In this document: positions 39,901 to 49,510 of the stretch, in pieces
Layout: every line of letters begins with the position of its first letter
How positions within the stretch are numbered: the stretch's first letter is position 1
Origin: Penelope pileata
Lineage: Eukaryota > Chordata > Aves > Galliformes > Cracidae
Direction of reading: 5' to 3'
Length of the DNA stretch: 64,000 nt
NCBI GenBank assembly: GCA_013396635.1
Contig: WBMW01005475.1
Span: 124,001 to 188,000, forward strand
Program-made: the position numbers and the translations under genes
The notes under the pieces: model-generated
Databases searched by the model: none
Told to the model about the DNA's origin: nothing
The model's input: the letters and a program-made list of their open reading frames with translations, nothing else

Positions 39901-40457
39901 GGAGGCAGCTCAGGAGGAGCCGTGTAATGCTCAGGGAGAGCTGGGGAAGTGCTGCCCCGGGCAGCTGCCCTGGGCACCGACGTTTCCCAGGCAGTCCTTG
40001 AGAGAATTTGGTCCGTATGAACCTCAGAAAAGATAATTAGAGCTGTCCCAAAATGTTGCCTTAGCATAGACCACTGTGCTGACCTTGGCTAGCAGCAGGA
40101 TGCCTGCACTGGCAAAGTGTCCATTGGAAAGCACTCTTTGGAGCCTCCCCCAAACCATCCCCAAACAGCTGTAACACCCGATACCGTCTTTATTTTTACG
40201 ATTCCTCTTTCGTTGACCACCTGGGGTAAGCAACTGCTGTTAGTTATCCTTATTTTCAAGCCAGATTTCCTACAAGCACGGCCCAGATTTCCGACATCCA
40301 CGAGCAAACAACGCTGCAGCAGACGGGTGCGGTGGGCGCGCTCTCGTTGGGACCCACATGGCATTTCCACTGATGACAGCGCTGGGGGGGACACACGGGG
40401 CTTTGGGGCAGAGCTCCAGGGCTCCTTCTAACTCCTCTCCTTCTCCTTCTCTTGCAG

Positions 40458-40538
40458 GGCTCAGCTCCCATCTTGGTAGTCATGGTGATCTTACTAAATA
40501 TCGGAGTCGCCATTTTGTTTATTAACTTTTTCATCTAA
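40458..40538 (+). CDS. JPH3: JPH3 exon 5: C-terminal ER membrane anchor and stop
   Basis: The last coding exon encodes 26 residues, GSAPILVVMVILLNIGVAI followed by LFINFFI, and then TAA. This is the hydrophobic tail that anchors junctophilins in the ER or SR membrane, with the MORN end facing the plasma membrane. The exon starts in phase 0 after the Thr codon ending exon 4. The tail matches the junctophilin-3 C-terminus and, with exons 2-4, gives a predicted protein of about 757 residues if exon 1 has its usual length, close to the 748 of the human protein. Confidence 0.97.
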   Translation, partial: GSAPILVVMVILLNIGVAILFINFFI

Positions 40539-41467
40539 CTCAAGACTGTCTTGTTTGCAAAAATAACAGTTACATGTATGAATGGGGGGAAAAAAAACAA
40601 ACAAAAAACAACAACAAAAAGGGAAAATCATAACTCGAACTGTCCTACGACAATTTCCAAGTCTTTTCACAGAAGAACAACAAACGATCGAGTCTCACTC
40701 ACAGTTTGCCTTTTTTCCTGGGTAATGTTTTTTGGATTTTAGCCAAAATTCTTTGCTTGTATAACACTATGCTGTGTGGCATGGCAAAATGCTATCAACA
40801 CTCTGCCCCCCCAACACTGGAAAGGATGAGAAGGGATCCCAACAAAAGAAAACCTCATTCCCCTTCCCCTCACCCCCCAAAATACGTTTGTAACAACGGT
40901 AACCAACCCCAAATGGCGATGAGATGAGGGGACCGAGGGGAGATGCGCGCGAGGTGTGTGCGGGTCCTGGGGTGCTCCAGGCTGAGCTTCCCAGGGAGAT
41001 CCACAACAGCTTTAGTGATAGAGGAAAGGGGAGAGGAACGCCGAACCAGGCAGCTGGTGCTTTTCCTCCCTTCTCCCATCGTGGATGGAGAAGAAGAAGG
41101 AGCGCAGGGAAGGCACGAAGGGGTACGAGACACGGGAGAAGAGCACCCAGCCCCGTTTTGTAATTTGTTAAAACCAATCTGCAATTGGTGTTTTGCAAAA
41201 TTCCTTAGGGCAGGGGGGACAGGGAGCGCGAGTGGTGGCCCCCCATCCTCCACCCTCCTCCCTGCACGGCAGAGCTGGGGAACCTCCCAGGGCTGAGTTC
41301 TGCTCACAGCCCCTTCCTTCTGGGTGAGCGTTGTGCCCAGAGCCCCAACCACACGCGGGTGCCTCCAGCACAGAGCTGAGCACCCCATCCCAACCACGTA
41401 CGTGCGCAGAGACGCCAGGGAGCAGATCGGCGGGGAGAGAGGGCTCGATTCTGACCCACCTAGTATA

Positions 41468-41473
41468 AATAAA
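41468..41473 (+). promoter_or_regulatory. JPH3: possible proximal poly(A) signal of JPH3
   Basis: AATAAA lies in ATAAATAAAACAATTAAATT, about 930 bases after the stop codon. It would give a short 3' UTR; usage is unknown. Confidence 0.4.
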
Positions 41474-41685
41474 ACAATTAAATTAAGCAAAATAAGATAA
41501 AAATGTTTTTACAAGGCATCTGGGGAGGAGCACTGGAGCATGTCCCAGAGAGGAGGGAGAGGGTGGTGGGTTTGTCTCTTACATCTTGCTGTGGACTGTT
41601 TCAGACATCATGCTTGGGCTCTGAGCATGTAGTATTTTGCACTTTGTAATGCAGGATGTATATTCCAGCTTCCAACATGTCCCTG

Positions 41686-41733
41686 TAAAAAAAGAAAAAA
41701 AAAGAAAAAAAAAAGAAAAAAAAAAAGAAAAAA
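41686..41733 (+). repeat. A-rich (A)nG tract in JPH3 3' UTR
   Basis: Runs of 7, 9, 10, 11 and 6 A residues are separated by single G residues. This is low-complexity sequence prone to length change and to internal oligo-dT priming in cDNA work. Confidence 0.9.
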
Positions 41734-42257
41734 CCAAACATCATTGGCAATGGCAGCCTCTAAGGATGTATTCTTTTCTTTCTTTTCTATGTCACTTAAT
41801 TTGTTCGTTTATACCATCTTTGTAATATGCCTGCCTTGATTTTCTCCCCTCCCCTGCCCCCCCGATAATATGCATACTCATTAAAGATGCCGTATCCCTG
41901 TTCTGAGCTGTTATGGTCCCAGTCACAGGAGTGTGGTCCTGGCTTGGAAAAGGCCGACGTCCCCGTGCCCGGCCCCGCGCATCGCCCTGCCCATCGGCTC
42001 TGCCGCCGCGTCCCCTTCCAGCCCCCAGTGACACGGTTTGGGTCGGCCACGGCCAGGGACAGATCCCAGCCCCGGGCCCGACCCCCAGCCCCGTGCCCCC
42101 CGCGGGGGCCCTGCTCTGCGTGCCACATGCAGAGCTGCGGGGAGCAGCCCTGGCTTGCGGACTCCGCTTTGCTTTGCTTCTGTTTTAGCTGTTTCTCTGC
42201 TACCTTTTCAGCAGATTTCTTATTACACTGCACTGGATTGCTATATTTTTAACCAGA

Positions 42258-42263
42258 AATAAA
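42258..42263 (+). promoter_or_regulatory. JPH3: likely distal poly(A) signal of JPH3
   Basis: AATAAA occurs in TTTTTAACCAGAAATAAACT. Cleavage would fall at about 42275-42290. It is the last + strand AATAAA before the intergenic repeats. Confidence 0.55.
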
Positions 42264-42506
42264 CTAAGGATTAGAGCATGTGCCAGTTAAATTCAGTTCT
42301 TTTCCTTACATGGTCTTTCTCATTCCCTGTCGCAGTTTTTCTTCCTCCGTGTCTTTCCCTTCCAGGCAGAGGGCTCTGGGTGGACAGGGCAGGTGACACC
42401 ACCAGAACTTCTGCCTTTGTTCCTTCCACAATAACCCTCCATCCTCTTGGCACCTCGTCGTTTTTTGGTGTTTCCTTTTTGCTCCTCAGTCTTTTCACTC
42501 TCGAGT

Positions 42507-42644
42507 GGTTGCCGTCTACCTGAGATGAACCCAACGACGATATCTTGTGGATGTTTGCTGTGTACCTGAGATGAACCCAACAGGGATACACTGTGGTTGG
42601 CTGCTGCCTCCCTGAGATGAACCCAGCAGTGATACATTGGGATT
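42507..42644. repeat. 46-bp tandem repeat, three units
   Basis: Three consecutive 46-bp units share CTGAGATGAACCCAACG or a close variant (starting at 42520, 42566 and 42612), followed by GATA and a G/T-rich end. The units have diverged by roughly 20-30 percent. The repeat starts about 250 bases after the inferred JPH3 poly(A) signal. Confidence 0.9.
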
Positions 42645-43685
42645 GCAGCCCCAGGCGCTCACCCATGCTGCAATGTGCTCTGCAACGCTGGCTGCAGCTC
42701 TTCGTAAGGATGCTCGAGAAGTTTTTTTGAACACTCGTCGAGTGCACGACACAAGGGTCCCGCAGAAGAAGTTAAACAGCTCCATGCAAACAGTATGATA
42801 TTTAGACATGCATAAAACAGCACCAAAATGCCTCTCGTTATCCATCACACAGAGGCACCAATGATTTCAGGAGCAGCTTTTCTACGTTGCTGACCGCCCC
42901 TGCTCTTGCCCACATACCAAGTTACGAGCAAACACAACCCGGAGTTTTCATCCTTGGTCAAGCTGAGGTCTGTTCAGTGTGAGACAGCCAAAGACTGATA
43001 TTAATTGGCTCCCAAACCACATGTTTAAAAATAATGATTCCTTCATTAATCATGGGGAGCTGAGCAATTTGTCTTAGTTCCGAGCTTTCCACATTTGCCC
43101 AAGGCCAGAAATATTCTTCAGAAGTAGCCCGGAGAGAGAGGTAATTCAGCATATTTCTCTGTCTTATGAGCCCTGGATTCACGCATACCTGCCCAAGGCA
43201 CATTAAAACGTCTGTCATCGCGGCACATAAATCTATGGAAACTGTCCATACCTGCTGTTTTATGTCCACACCAACAGATGCATGTGAGCAGCTGAAGGTT
43301 CCTATCGTATTTTTTAGGCTGTGGTGGTTTCATGCTCCTGCAGCAGAGGTTGGCTCCTTCAGCCCTCCCAGCTGGCTCTCCTGCCCTTGCAGTGAATCCA
43401 GGAGCCATTGTCCCTGCAGGGGACACACGGACCCTCAGCCAGGACACCTGTGAGCAGCAGCTGGTTTGCCACCACGTCATTTGGGAAGACAACAAAAAGG
43501 AGCATGGAAGCCCTCCACCTGCCTGTGCTACACCAGCTCCTCACCAGCCCAGCTGGTGTCTGCTTTGCTCGTATCCAGGACCTGGATTCTCTGAGCTCTG
43601 TGCCTCTCCAGGGCCTGATCATTCGGAGAGACTGAGCTGTTGCAGCATCTTTATTTTGTGCAGAGCTATGAAGCCTCAGTATTGC

Positions 43686-43702
43686 TAATAAATAAATAAA
43701 TC
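43686..43702. repeat. TAAA microsatellite
   Basis: The run TAATAAATAAATAAATC lies just before the CR1 remnant. It contains AATAAA motifs by chance. Confidence 0.8.
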
Positions 43703-43744
43703 AAGGCTGCAACAAAAGGGGAGGGGTAAAATAGTGTCATATTG

Positions 43745-43788
43745 AGGATGAAGGTCCTTTCCAACGTAGTGTTTCTATGATTCTATGA
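43745..43788 (+). mobile_element. short CR1 3'-end remnant
   Basis: GAAGGTCCTTTCCAACGTAG followed by TTTCTATGATTCTATGA is the extreme 3' end of a CR1 element, about 44 bp long. It lies in the intergenic gap. Confidence 0.85.
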
Positions 43789-46189
43789 AGGGCTTAATTG
43801 AAACCCAAGGACTAACTGGACATCCTGATAGGTTTAGGCAAGTTAAGGGAGGAGAGAAAAGTAGGAAGTCTTCACAACTGCTCCTGCAAACAACAGCAGC
43901 ACTGCTCCCCAGCCCCTTCAGCACCAATTGCTTCCAAACTCTTTTTGTGTCCACCCATCCCGGTCCATCAGTGATGAAGGATGCTGCAGCTGTTGGGCCA
44001 GCAGCTGCTTCCCAGCAGAAGCCACAGCTCTCGATACACTCCCAGTTTCCCAGATTCACTCCTCCATCCCTCTGCTTGTGCAAGAAACGTGTGCCTGCAG
44101 CCTGTCTTGCTGACAGCGTGCTCAGGGGGGTCTGACTGGAGCCACCCCTGGTGGTGCTGCAGCAAGACGCAGTTTTGCCGACACCAAACAGCGAATGGAC
44201 CCAGCGCCTCTCCAAGAGGAATGAGCAGGGACCAGCCCAGCCCAAGGCGCAGAGCACAAGCCTGACAAAGGAGCTATTTGCCAGCAGAAGAGCTGGGAGG
44301 CAGCACAGGGAGGGGACCAGCAGCTCAGTCTGACTGAGCTTTGTCTTCGCTGTTAGCACAGTCCCACGAGCAGCAACGCTACGCATGGTCCTTCCATCCA
44401 CAAATGGCACTTACCTCCAGGTCAGCCCAGTTACCCTGGCTGCTCCCTGATAAACCGCAGCTCATTTGCTTCCACGCCCCCGTTATGCTAAAACAAACCC
44501 ACTGAGGGGGGGAGAAGTAATCCCATGTGTTGCAAGCTAAGCTGGGGTCAGACATGAAACCGCTTACCTTGTACTGCGGCCTTTTTTGTGCAGCCTCTCA
44601 AGTGAGATGCACTCCAGCTGGCACTCCCCCCATTCCCTTCCTTTCTTCCTAGCTGTGCATGTAAATGTAACAGAAAAATCCCATGTCACTGTTACGGTGC
44701 AATTACAACATGTGTGTGGTCTGAAAGAAAAGGAATTACTGGATAGTCTCCTTGGAGTAAAAAGGAAAAAAAATGGCAATTTTCTTAACTTTAGTTGAAA
44801 ACAAAAAACAAAAAAGCCCACAAAGAAAATCCCCACACAACAGCTTGACTGTTTCCAGATATAAGAATAAATTGAGGTCTCTTTCTGCTATGTAAGTATT
44901 TGCACATTCACCCCTTTCCAACAAGATGGGCAAACGTAATGACCCGATAGATGCCAAAGGAGTAATTGAATTTTATCTGGGTGTTCATACATTGAAAAAG
45001 CACAAGCTGTTCTCTGTGCACATCAGATGAGAATAACTATTCTCAGGACAGACACTGCTGGAGTTTCTCACCTGTGAGTTTTCCACCAAGTTCTGGGCCC
45101 AGCCCCTCCCCTGGGTATCACTTCAGGCAAGTCACCTCGCTGATAAATGCTCCAGAGAGAGTGGATGCTGGGTGGGCTTCAGTCCCCACGCAGGCTGTTC
45201 CACCTGCAGTGCTACAGCTTCATGTCACCAGAGCTGACAACCAAGCCTCAGTTCTGAGGCCAGGACAGCTTGCCACAGCAGCATCCTCTCACCACGCAGC
45301 CTAAGGATGGCCACCAGCACCAGATCGTACGACCAACCTCAGCCTATGCTGGCTCATCCCAATCTCACAGCACAGCAACATCAGCCCTGGGAAGGCAACA
45401 TCTCCCCTCCAACCCATCCCAAAGCCCTGTCCCTCGACTCTGCCTCTGGGGGGCTGCAGGAATGCCCTGCTGTGCTCTGCTGAGAGCATGATAATGCCCA
45501 TCCTGACCCAGGTCCCCTGGAAGCCTGCCACTTGCAGCCTATGCCTTCTCCAGTCATCCTTAGCTCAGCACCACGCACAACAGGACCATGTGCCAGAGTC
45601 CAGAGTGAAAGATGAAGGGAAAAACCTCAGCTCACTGCTGAGCACACTCCACCTCATCTGATGTTCCTGGTTCCCTCACACAGTCTCTCTACTGGAGAAG
45701 AGTGGAGGGAGAATCTTTTCTTACAGCAGCACTGTTCTGAACTATCCTTCATCCTTGGCACTGCTGCAACCAGGCTTCTGCTAAGGGAAATAATTCTTTC
45801 AGGGCGTACATCTGCATTTGAAGTAACTAAAAAGGGAAATAATGATAAAGTAGATCTGGTTAAAAAGTGCATGTATGCTCCTCTCTCTGGTTGGGCCTTT
45901 GGAATAGAGCCCTGTGTACAGATGCTGTGATTTTAAAATCACTATTTTCAAACGAAAGTAAAATAATCAGCAAATGCAACTCATTGGCAGATTCCCCAAA
46001 ACTTTGCACAGAAATCCATGGATGTCACACACACACACAAAGAATCAAATGGCCACGAGATCAAGGCACCCAAGTGACAAGATAACAGGGCATCTGATGC
46101 TGGTGGCCAAGTGAGCACTGCAGATTCCTTCTCAGACCATCAACAAATGACTTGTTTGGATGATCAAAATAATTGAGAAAACCAAGATG

Positions 46190-46613
46190 ATGTAACCAAC
46201 CAAGTAAGTTTATTATAGAAATCCTTGGAGATGAGTTCTGGCCCCAGTCAGAGTAGGGAACTTGGGACTAGAGAACCATTGTGATGTGCAGTTTGTCTTC
46301 ACAGACTCAAAACAACTTCTAAACAAAATGACAGTATTGTATGCTCCAGTCTCAGAAGAACGAGTGCTTGGACAGCAACCCTGTTCCCCAAGACCCTCCC
46401 ACAACCTCCAGCAGAATAATGGTGCAGTCAGAGCATAAACCAAGCAGGCATACTGAGATTAGTCACCCAGAGGCACTCACATGGAGTATGCAAGAGCCGA
46501 GTGCCAGGAAACCTTGTGGACACACTGACTACCTGGCACATCAGGCTGATCTCAGCGGGGCTAACCACTGCTCCCAGCATGTTTCTGCACTCACAGGACA
46601 ACCCCAACATCAT
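46190..46613 (-). other. KLHDC4: KLHDC4 3' UTR (approximate extent)
   Basis: This - strand sequence runs from the KLHDC4 stop to about 20 bases beyond an AATAAA signal at 46214-46209. The extent is inferred from that single signal. Confidence 0.6.
46209..46214 (-). promoter_or_regulatory. KLHDC4: likely poly(A) signal of KLHDC4
   Basis: TTTATT on the + strand reads AATAAA on the - strand, about 400 bases after the stop codon. It is the first clear signal downstream of the coding end. Confidence 0.65.
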
Positions 46614-46789
46614 CTAGATTGAATCTTCATAGAATGTCTTTGCCATGGCATGAGCCACCTTCACCACCTTCTTCTCCTTGGCATCCGGGCCCATGTTGCT
46701 GCGGGCTAGTTTGATCCAGTACTGCTCCGTCCTGGACAGATAGTCTGCAAGCTTCTCATCAGGCTGAACAGATGGGTGTTGCTCCTCTC
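46614..46789 (-). CDS. KLHDC4: KLHDC4 last coding exon: C-terminal DUF4110-like domain and stop
   Basis: The exon completes a split Gly and reads EEQHPSVQPDEKLADYLSRT, then EQYWIKLARSNMGPDAKEKK, VVKVAHAMAKTFYEDSI and stop (TAG at 46616-46614). This is the conserved C-terminal domain of the KLHDC4/yeast Kel3 family (DUF4110), which follows the kelch propeller and an acidic linker. The acceptor is TGTACTAG. The frame (2 bases plus 57 codons plus stop) agrees with the preceding exon. The domain's molecular role is not established. Confidence 0.93.
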
Positions 46790-47077
46790 CTAGTACACAA
46801 TGGGAGGAAGACAGAAAGCGAGGTCACAAACAGCTAATGAAGGCAATCTGCTCTCCCATGTGTCAACCCAGCAGCATCTTGTGTTTAAATGTAATAGCCT
46901 GAAAACCTATCAGGAGCCAAAGAAATTTCTCCTCTACCCCTTAAGAGCCGTGCACCATCAAAACTTTGCTTTTGCTGAAAAACTGACCAGAATGCCGCTG
47001 AGGTCAGTGACACCAGCAAGAACAGTACCAAACCTACTTCATGTTAGCATGAAGAAAACATTCATCTTAATTGCTAC

Positions 47078-47194
47078 CTTCTTCATCTTCACTCTCCTCT
47101 TCAGAGCTCTCTTCTTCTTCTTCCCCTCCCTCTGCACCTTCCATATCATCCTCCTCTTCATCCGACTCTGACTCCTCCAGCCATTCTTGCGCTT
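47078..47194 (-). CDS. KLHDC4: KLHDC4 acidic-linker exon, with tandem acceptor
   Basis: The exon encodes AQEWLEESESDEEEDDMEGA followed by EGGEEEEESSEEESEDEE, so about two-thirds of its residues are Asp or Glu. This is the acidic linker between the kelch propeller and the C-terminal domain. The acceptor is a NAGNAG tandem (CAAGAAG): using the first AG starts the exon at 47194 (Lys-Ala-Gln-Glu), and using the second starts it at 47191 (Thr-Gln-Glu). Both keep the frame. The donor is AAG|GTAGCA, leaving one base of a split Gly. The acidic stretch is GAG/GAA-rich and hence purine-rich. Confidence 0.93.
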
Positions 47195-47575
47195 CTTGAT
47201 GAAAAAGAAGACAGAAGAAATAAATAAATAAGCTGTTTCCCACTGCTACATACAGAACTGCCACAGAGCAAGCCAGGGCGAGGTCTACACATACGCAGAC
47301 TGAGATTTCAGGGCAGGGTTGAGGTTAGAGCTTGCCATCAGTGAACAAAGATGCTCTGCGTACATGTATTGATTTTCAGAGCAGAGCTCACGCTCTACAG
47401 GCATTACAAAGCTCTGGACAAGACAGGTTTCTGTGGTGACAGTGACTGTAAGACACTGCGTATCACATACTTTCAAGCTGTTTCCTGCCTAGGAATAAAA
47501 TAAAGCACTGCTAGAAACCACATCCTGGCCTTCGCTACAACAAAGGCATACAGAGATCCCACCAGCACGGCTTAC

Positions 47576-47978
47576 TTGGGTCTGTCTCCACCAGCACTTT
47601 CCATTCTTCCATCTTGTGCAGGTCAATGCTGTAGAGGTCACTGAGGGTGAACTGGCGATCGCCCACCTCGAACATTCCCCCATACACATACAGAACCCCA
47701 TGCTTCACTGCCAGCATGGCATTTGAACGCGGGCATGGTTCCACTAGCGGGCCCAAGGCTCCATCTTCCTCCTCCTCCTCTGATTCAGACCCCTCCTTCT
47801 CCTCTGCAGGCCCAGAGATCACCTGCTTGATTGTCATGACAGTCCCATCCTCTGCCACCACCTCCTTGACTATCTCCACTGGGCCTTGTGGAGCTTGCTC
47901 CTCCACCTCGCTGCCTCCAGCACCATCGGCCTCAGCTTGTCTGCCGCGTCTTCGCTTCCTCTTCTCTGACTTTGGTAC
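47576..47978 (-). CDS. KLHDC4: KLHDC4 exon: basic patch, variable linker and last kelch repeat
   Basis: The 403-base exon starts VPKSEKRKRRRGRQAEADGA, whose basic run resembles a nuclear or nucleolar localisation signal. It continues IVKEVVAEDGTVMTIKQVIS, then an acidic stretch (SESEEEEEDG), then a kelch repeat: PCPRSNAMLAVKHGVLYVYG, GMFEVGDRQFTLSDLYSIDL, HKMEEWKVLVETDP. The acceptor is CTATTAACAG and the donor CCAA|GTAAGC. It starts in phase 0 and leaves one base, matching its neighbours. The kelch hallmarks (paired Gly after the hydrophobic strand, Tyr and Trp at set distances) are clear. Confidence 0.95.
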
Positions 47979-49301
47979 CTGTTAATAGGAACAAGCAGCA
48001 GAGGCAGACTGTGAACTGTGTGCAGCTAATAGCATGTACAGCACTTAATACAATACTAGGGATGCTGCTGGGAGGAAGCGGGGAGAATTCAATTATTTTT
48101 CACTTGAATTGCAAGTCTCAGGTGATAGCTACAACCTCCCACTCAGCATGAACTTCTAGCAGCCATAAAGCAAGGAGCAGTGAAACCCCTGGAGAACCCA
48201 TAGCATGGAGTTGCTGCCTTTATTAATGGCAGCACTGCTGGAGAGAGGGAAAACAGCTCTTTTGCTCTCTCTCTTGCAGATGTACGCGTGCACACGCACA
48301 CACACACACACAGCACACTGGTCTGTGACAGGAGCAAGAGAAAATAACCCACCATTTTGTGAAATCAAAACAATTGCTGGGTGCTAAATTACAGTGCATT
48401 ACCAGGAAGCACTCCAGGTCCTCAACATACTGAGTGAAAAGGATAGAAAACAGTCAGCTAGGAAGGCAGAAGCAAACACCTGAGTGGATGTTTGCCTGTT
48501 ATTATGTGATTGACTTCTTCTTCCTGATGACACAGGCAGAAACAGTGAGGATGGAAAGAAGGAAGTTCAACCAGGTCATTTGTACCTTGCTTCCCCCTTG
48601 AGAGTGGTTCAAACAAAGCCAGAGATCTAAGGGCCACATTTCTGAAGTTCTCATGAGCCAGGGGTTAACACTTCATCCCTGCCAGCAGCTCATCAACGAC
48701 AGAGAGGGAAAAACAGGGAGGCTATTTCAGCTCAATGCAACACAAGATCTTTTTCCACAATAGCTTTTACTGAACTAGTTCACGTCAGACCTCTGACCTG
48801 GAGCCAGCCTATGGTAAAACATTGGAACTGTTTTCATACTGCTTTGCTTCACTTTGCATTAGACAACAAGAAGGCAGACTCTCAGATGAAGAGGACTGCT
48901 TCCTGACCCACTCTTGCTCAGCACACACAGCCATCGGGGCTCCGAGGTTTCCTCTGTCCCCAGAAAGGTCTGCATCATATCATGAAAGCAGGGCGCAGAA
49001 TGCACAAAGGGCTGCGTGGAGAGGAAGGACAGGGGCAGCACGAAGTTAGAGAATTCAGTCTGGAAACCAAACCCTGCTAGCTGCACATCCCCAGCTTCAT
49101 CCCTACAGCCTTTCCCCTCTCCACAGCCAGTTGGTCGCAGACCAAAGCAGCAAACAGACCTGCTGGCTCACCTTCTGCAGCACTAAAACTTACTAGAAAT
49201 AGAGGTTTGCCCACACAGTCAGGATGAGGCTAAAAAAGGCCCAGGCAAAGGAGATCAAGGAGAGTAAACTGAAGATATTTGTGTTATTTTCAAAACAAGA
49301 C
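47979..49301 (-). other. KLHDC4: KLHDC4 intron (1.3 kb) with AC microsatellite
   Basis: The intron lies between the exons at 49302-49510 and 47576-47978. It contains an AC run (48290-48317) and nothing else recognisable. Its donor, GTCTTG, is a weak match to consensus. Confidence 0.85.
48290..48317. repeat. AC microsatellite
   Basis: The run GCACACGCACACACACACAC and its continuation lie in a KLHDC4 intron. Smaller AC runs occur at 46025-46039 (intergenic) and 59032-59054 (intron). Confidence 0.9.
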
Positions 49302-49510
49302 CTTTAGCTGTCCAGGAAACCAGCGGTTTTTCCCAATATCGTAGAAATAAACATCATTGAAGAAGTCCCCTTCGATGCTCTCTTCCTCTTCCTCATCGTG
49401 CACACCTCCAAACAGAAGGGAGCGGTTGTTGGGCCCAATTGCCACGGAGAAGCCAGACCTGGGAGTGGGTTTCACTCCAGATGGGTTGAGTCGACTCCAT
49501 GCCCACTTGT
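49302..49510 (-). CDS. KLHDC4: KLHDC4 exon: kelch repeat with acidic loop
   Basis: The 209-base exon completes a split Asp and reads KWAWSRLNPSGVKPTPRSGF, then SVAIGPNNRSLLFGGVHDEE, EEESIEGDFFNDVYFYDIGK and NRWFPGQLK. It carries one kelch blade: PRSGFS, the LLFGG strand, the NDVYFYD strand and the closing Trp, with an acidic loop (DEEEEES) that is typical of this family. The acceptor is GTTACCAG. The donor is AAAG|GTCTTG, weak at positions +3 to +5. Retention of the next intron would add only Val-Leu-Phe before a stop. Confidence 0.95.

Larger units (their letters stand above)
33569..40457 (+). other. JPH3: JPH3 intron 4 (6.9 kb)
   Basis: The intron runs from GTAAGT to an acceptor after a long pyrimidine tract (CTCCTTCTCCTTCTCTTGCAG at 40437-40457). 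It has a 19-bp tandem repeat (33922-33986), an AT-rich block at 37775-37870 and a short CpG-dense patch (36745-36975). No coding exon was recognised in it. Confidence 0.9.
40539..42280 (+). other. JPH3: JPH3 3' UTR (approximate extent)
   Basis: The region after the stop shows long A/T-rich stretches, a poly-purine run of A7G A9G A10G A11G A6 (41686-41733), and then a GC- and CpG-dense block (41940-42125). Poly(A) signals are AATAAA at 41468-41473, ATTAAA at about 41880, and AATAAA at 42258-42263. I take the last as the main end because it follows a long AT-rich, UTR-like stretch. The end position is inferred, and shorter forms ending near 41490 or 41900 are plausible. Confidence 0.6.
42281..46189. 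other. intergenic gap between convergent JPH3 and KLHDC4
   Basis: About 3.9 kb separates the inferred 3' ends of the two genes. It holds a 46-bp triplet repeat (42507-42644), a CR1 end (43745-43788), a TAAA tetranucleotide run (43686-43702) and an AC run (46025-46039). I recognise no exon or RNA gene here. Confidence 0.75.

Noticed and set aside
43686..43702. AATAAA motifs as a far-distal JPH3 poly(A) signal
   Set aside because: They belong to a TAAA microsatellite beyond two repeats, with no UTR-like continuity. Use cannot be excluded, but nothing supports it.
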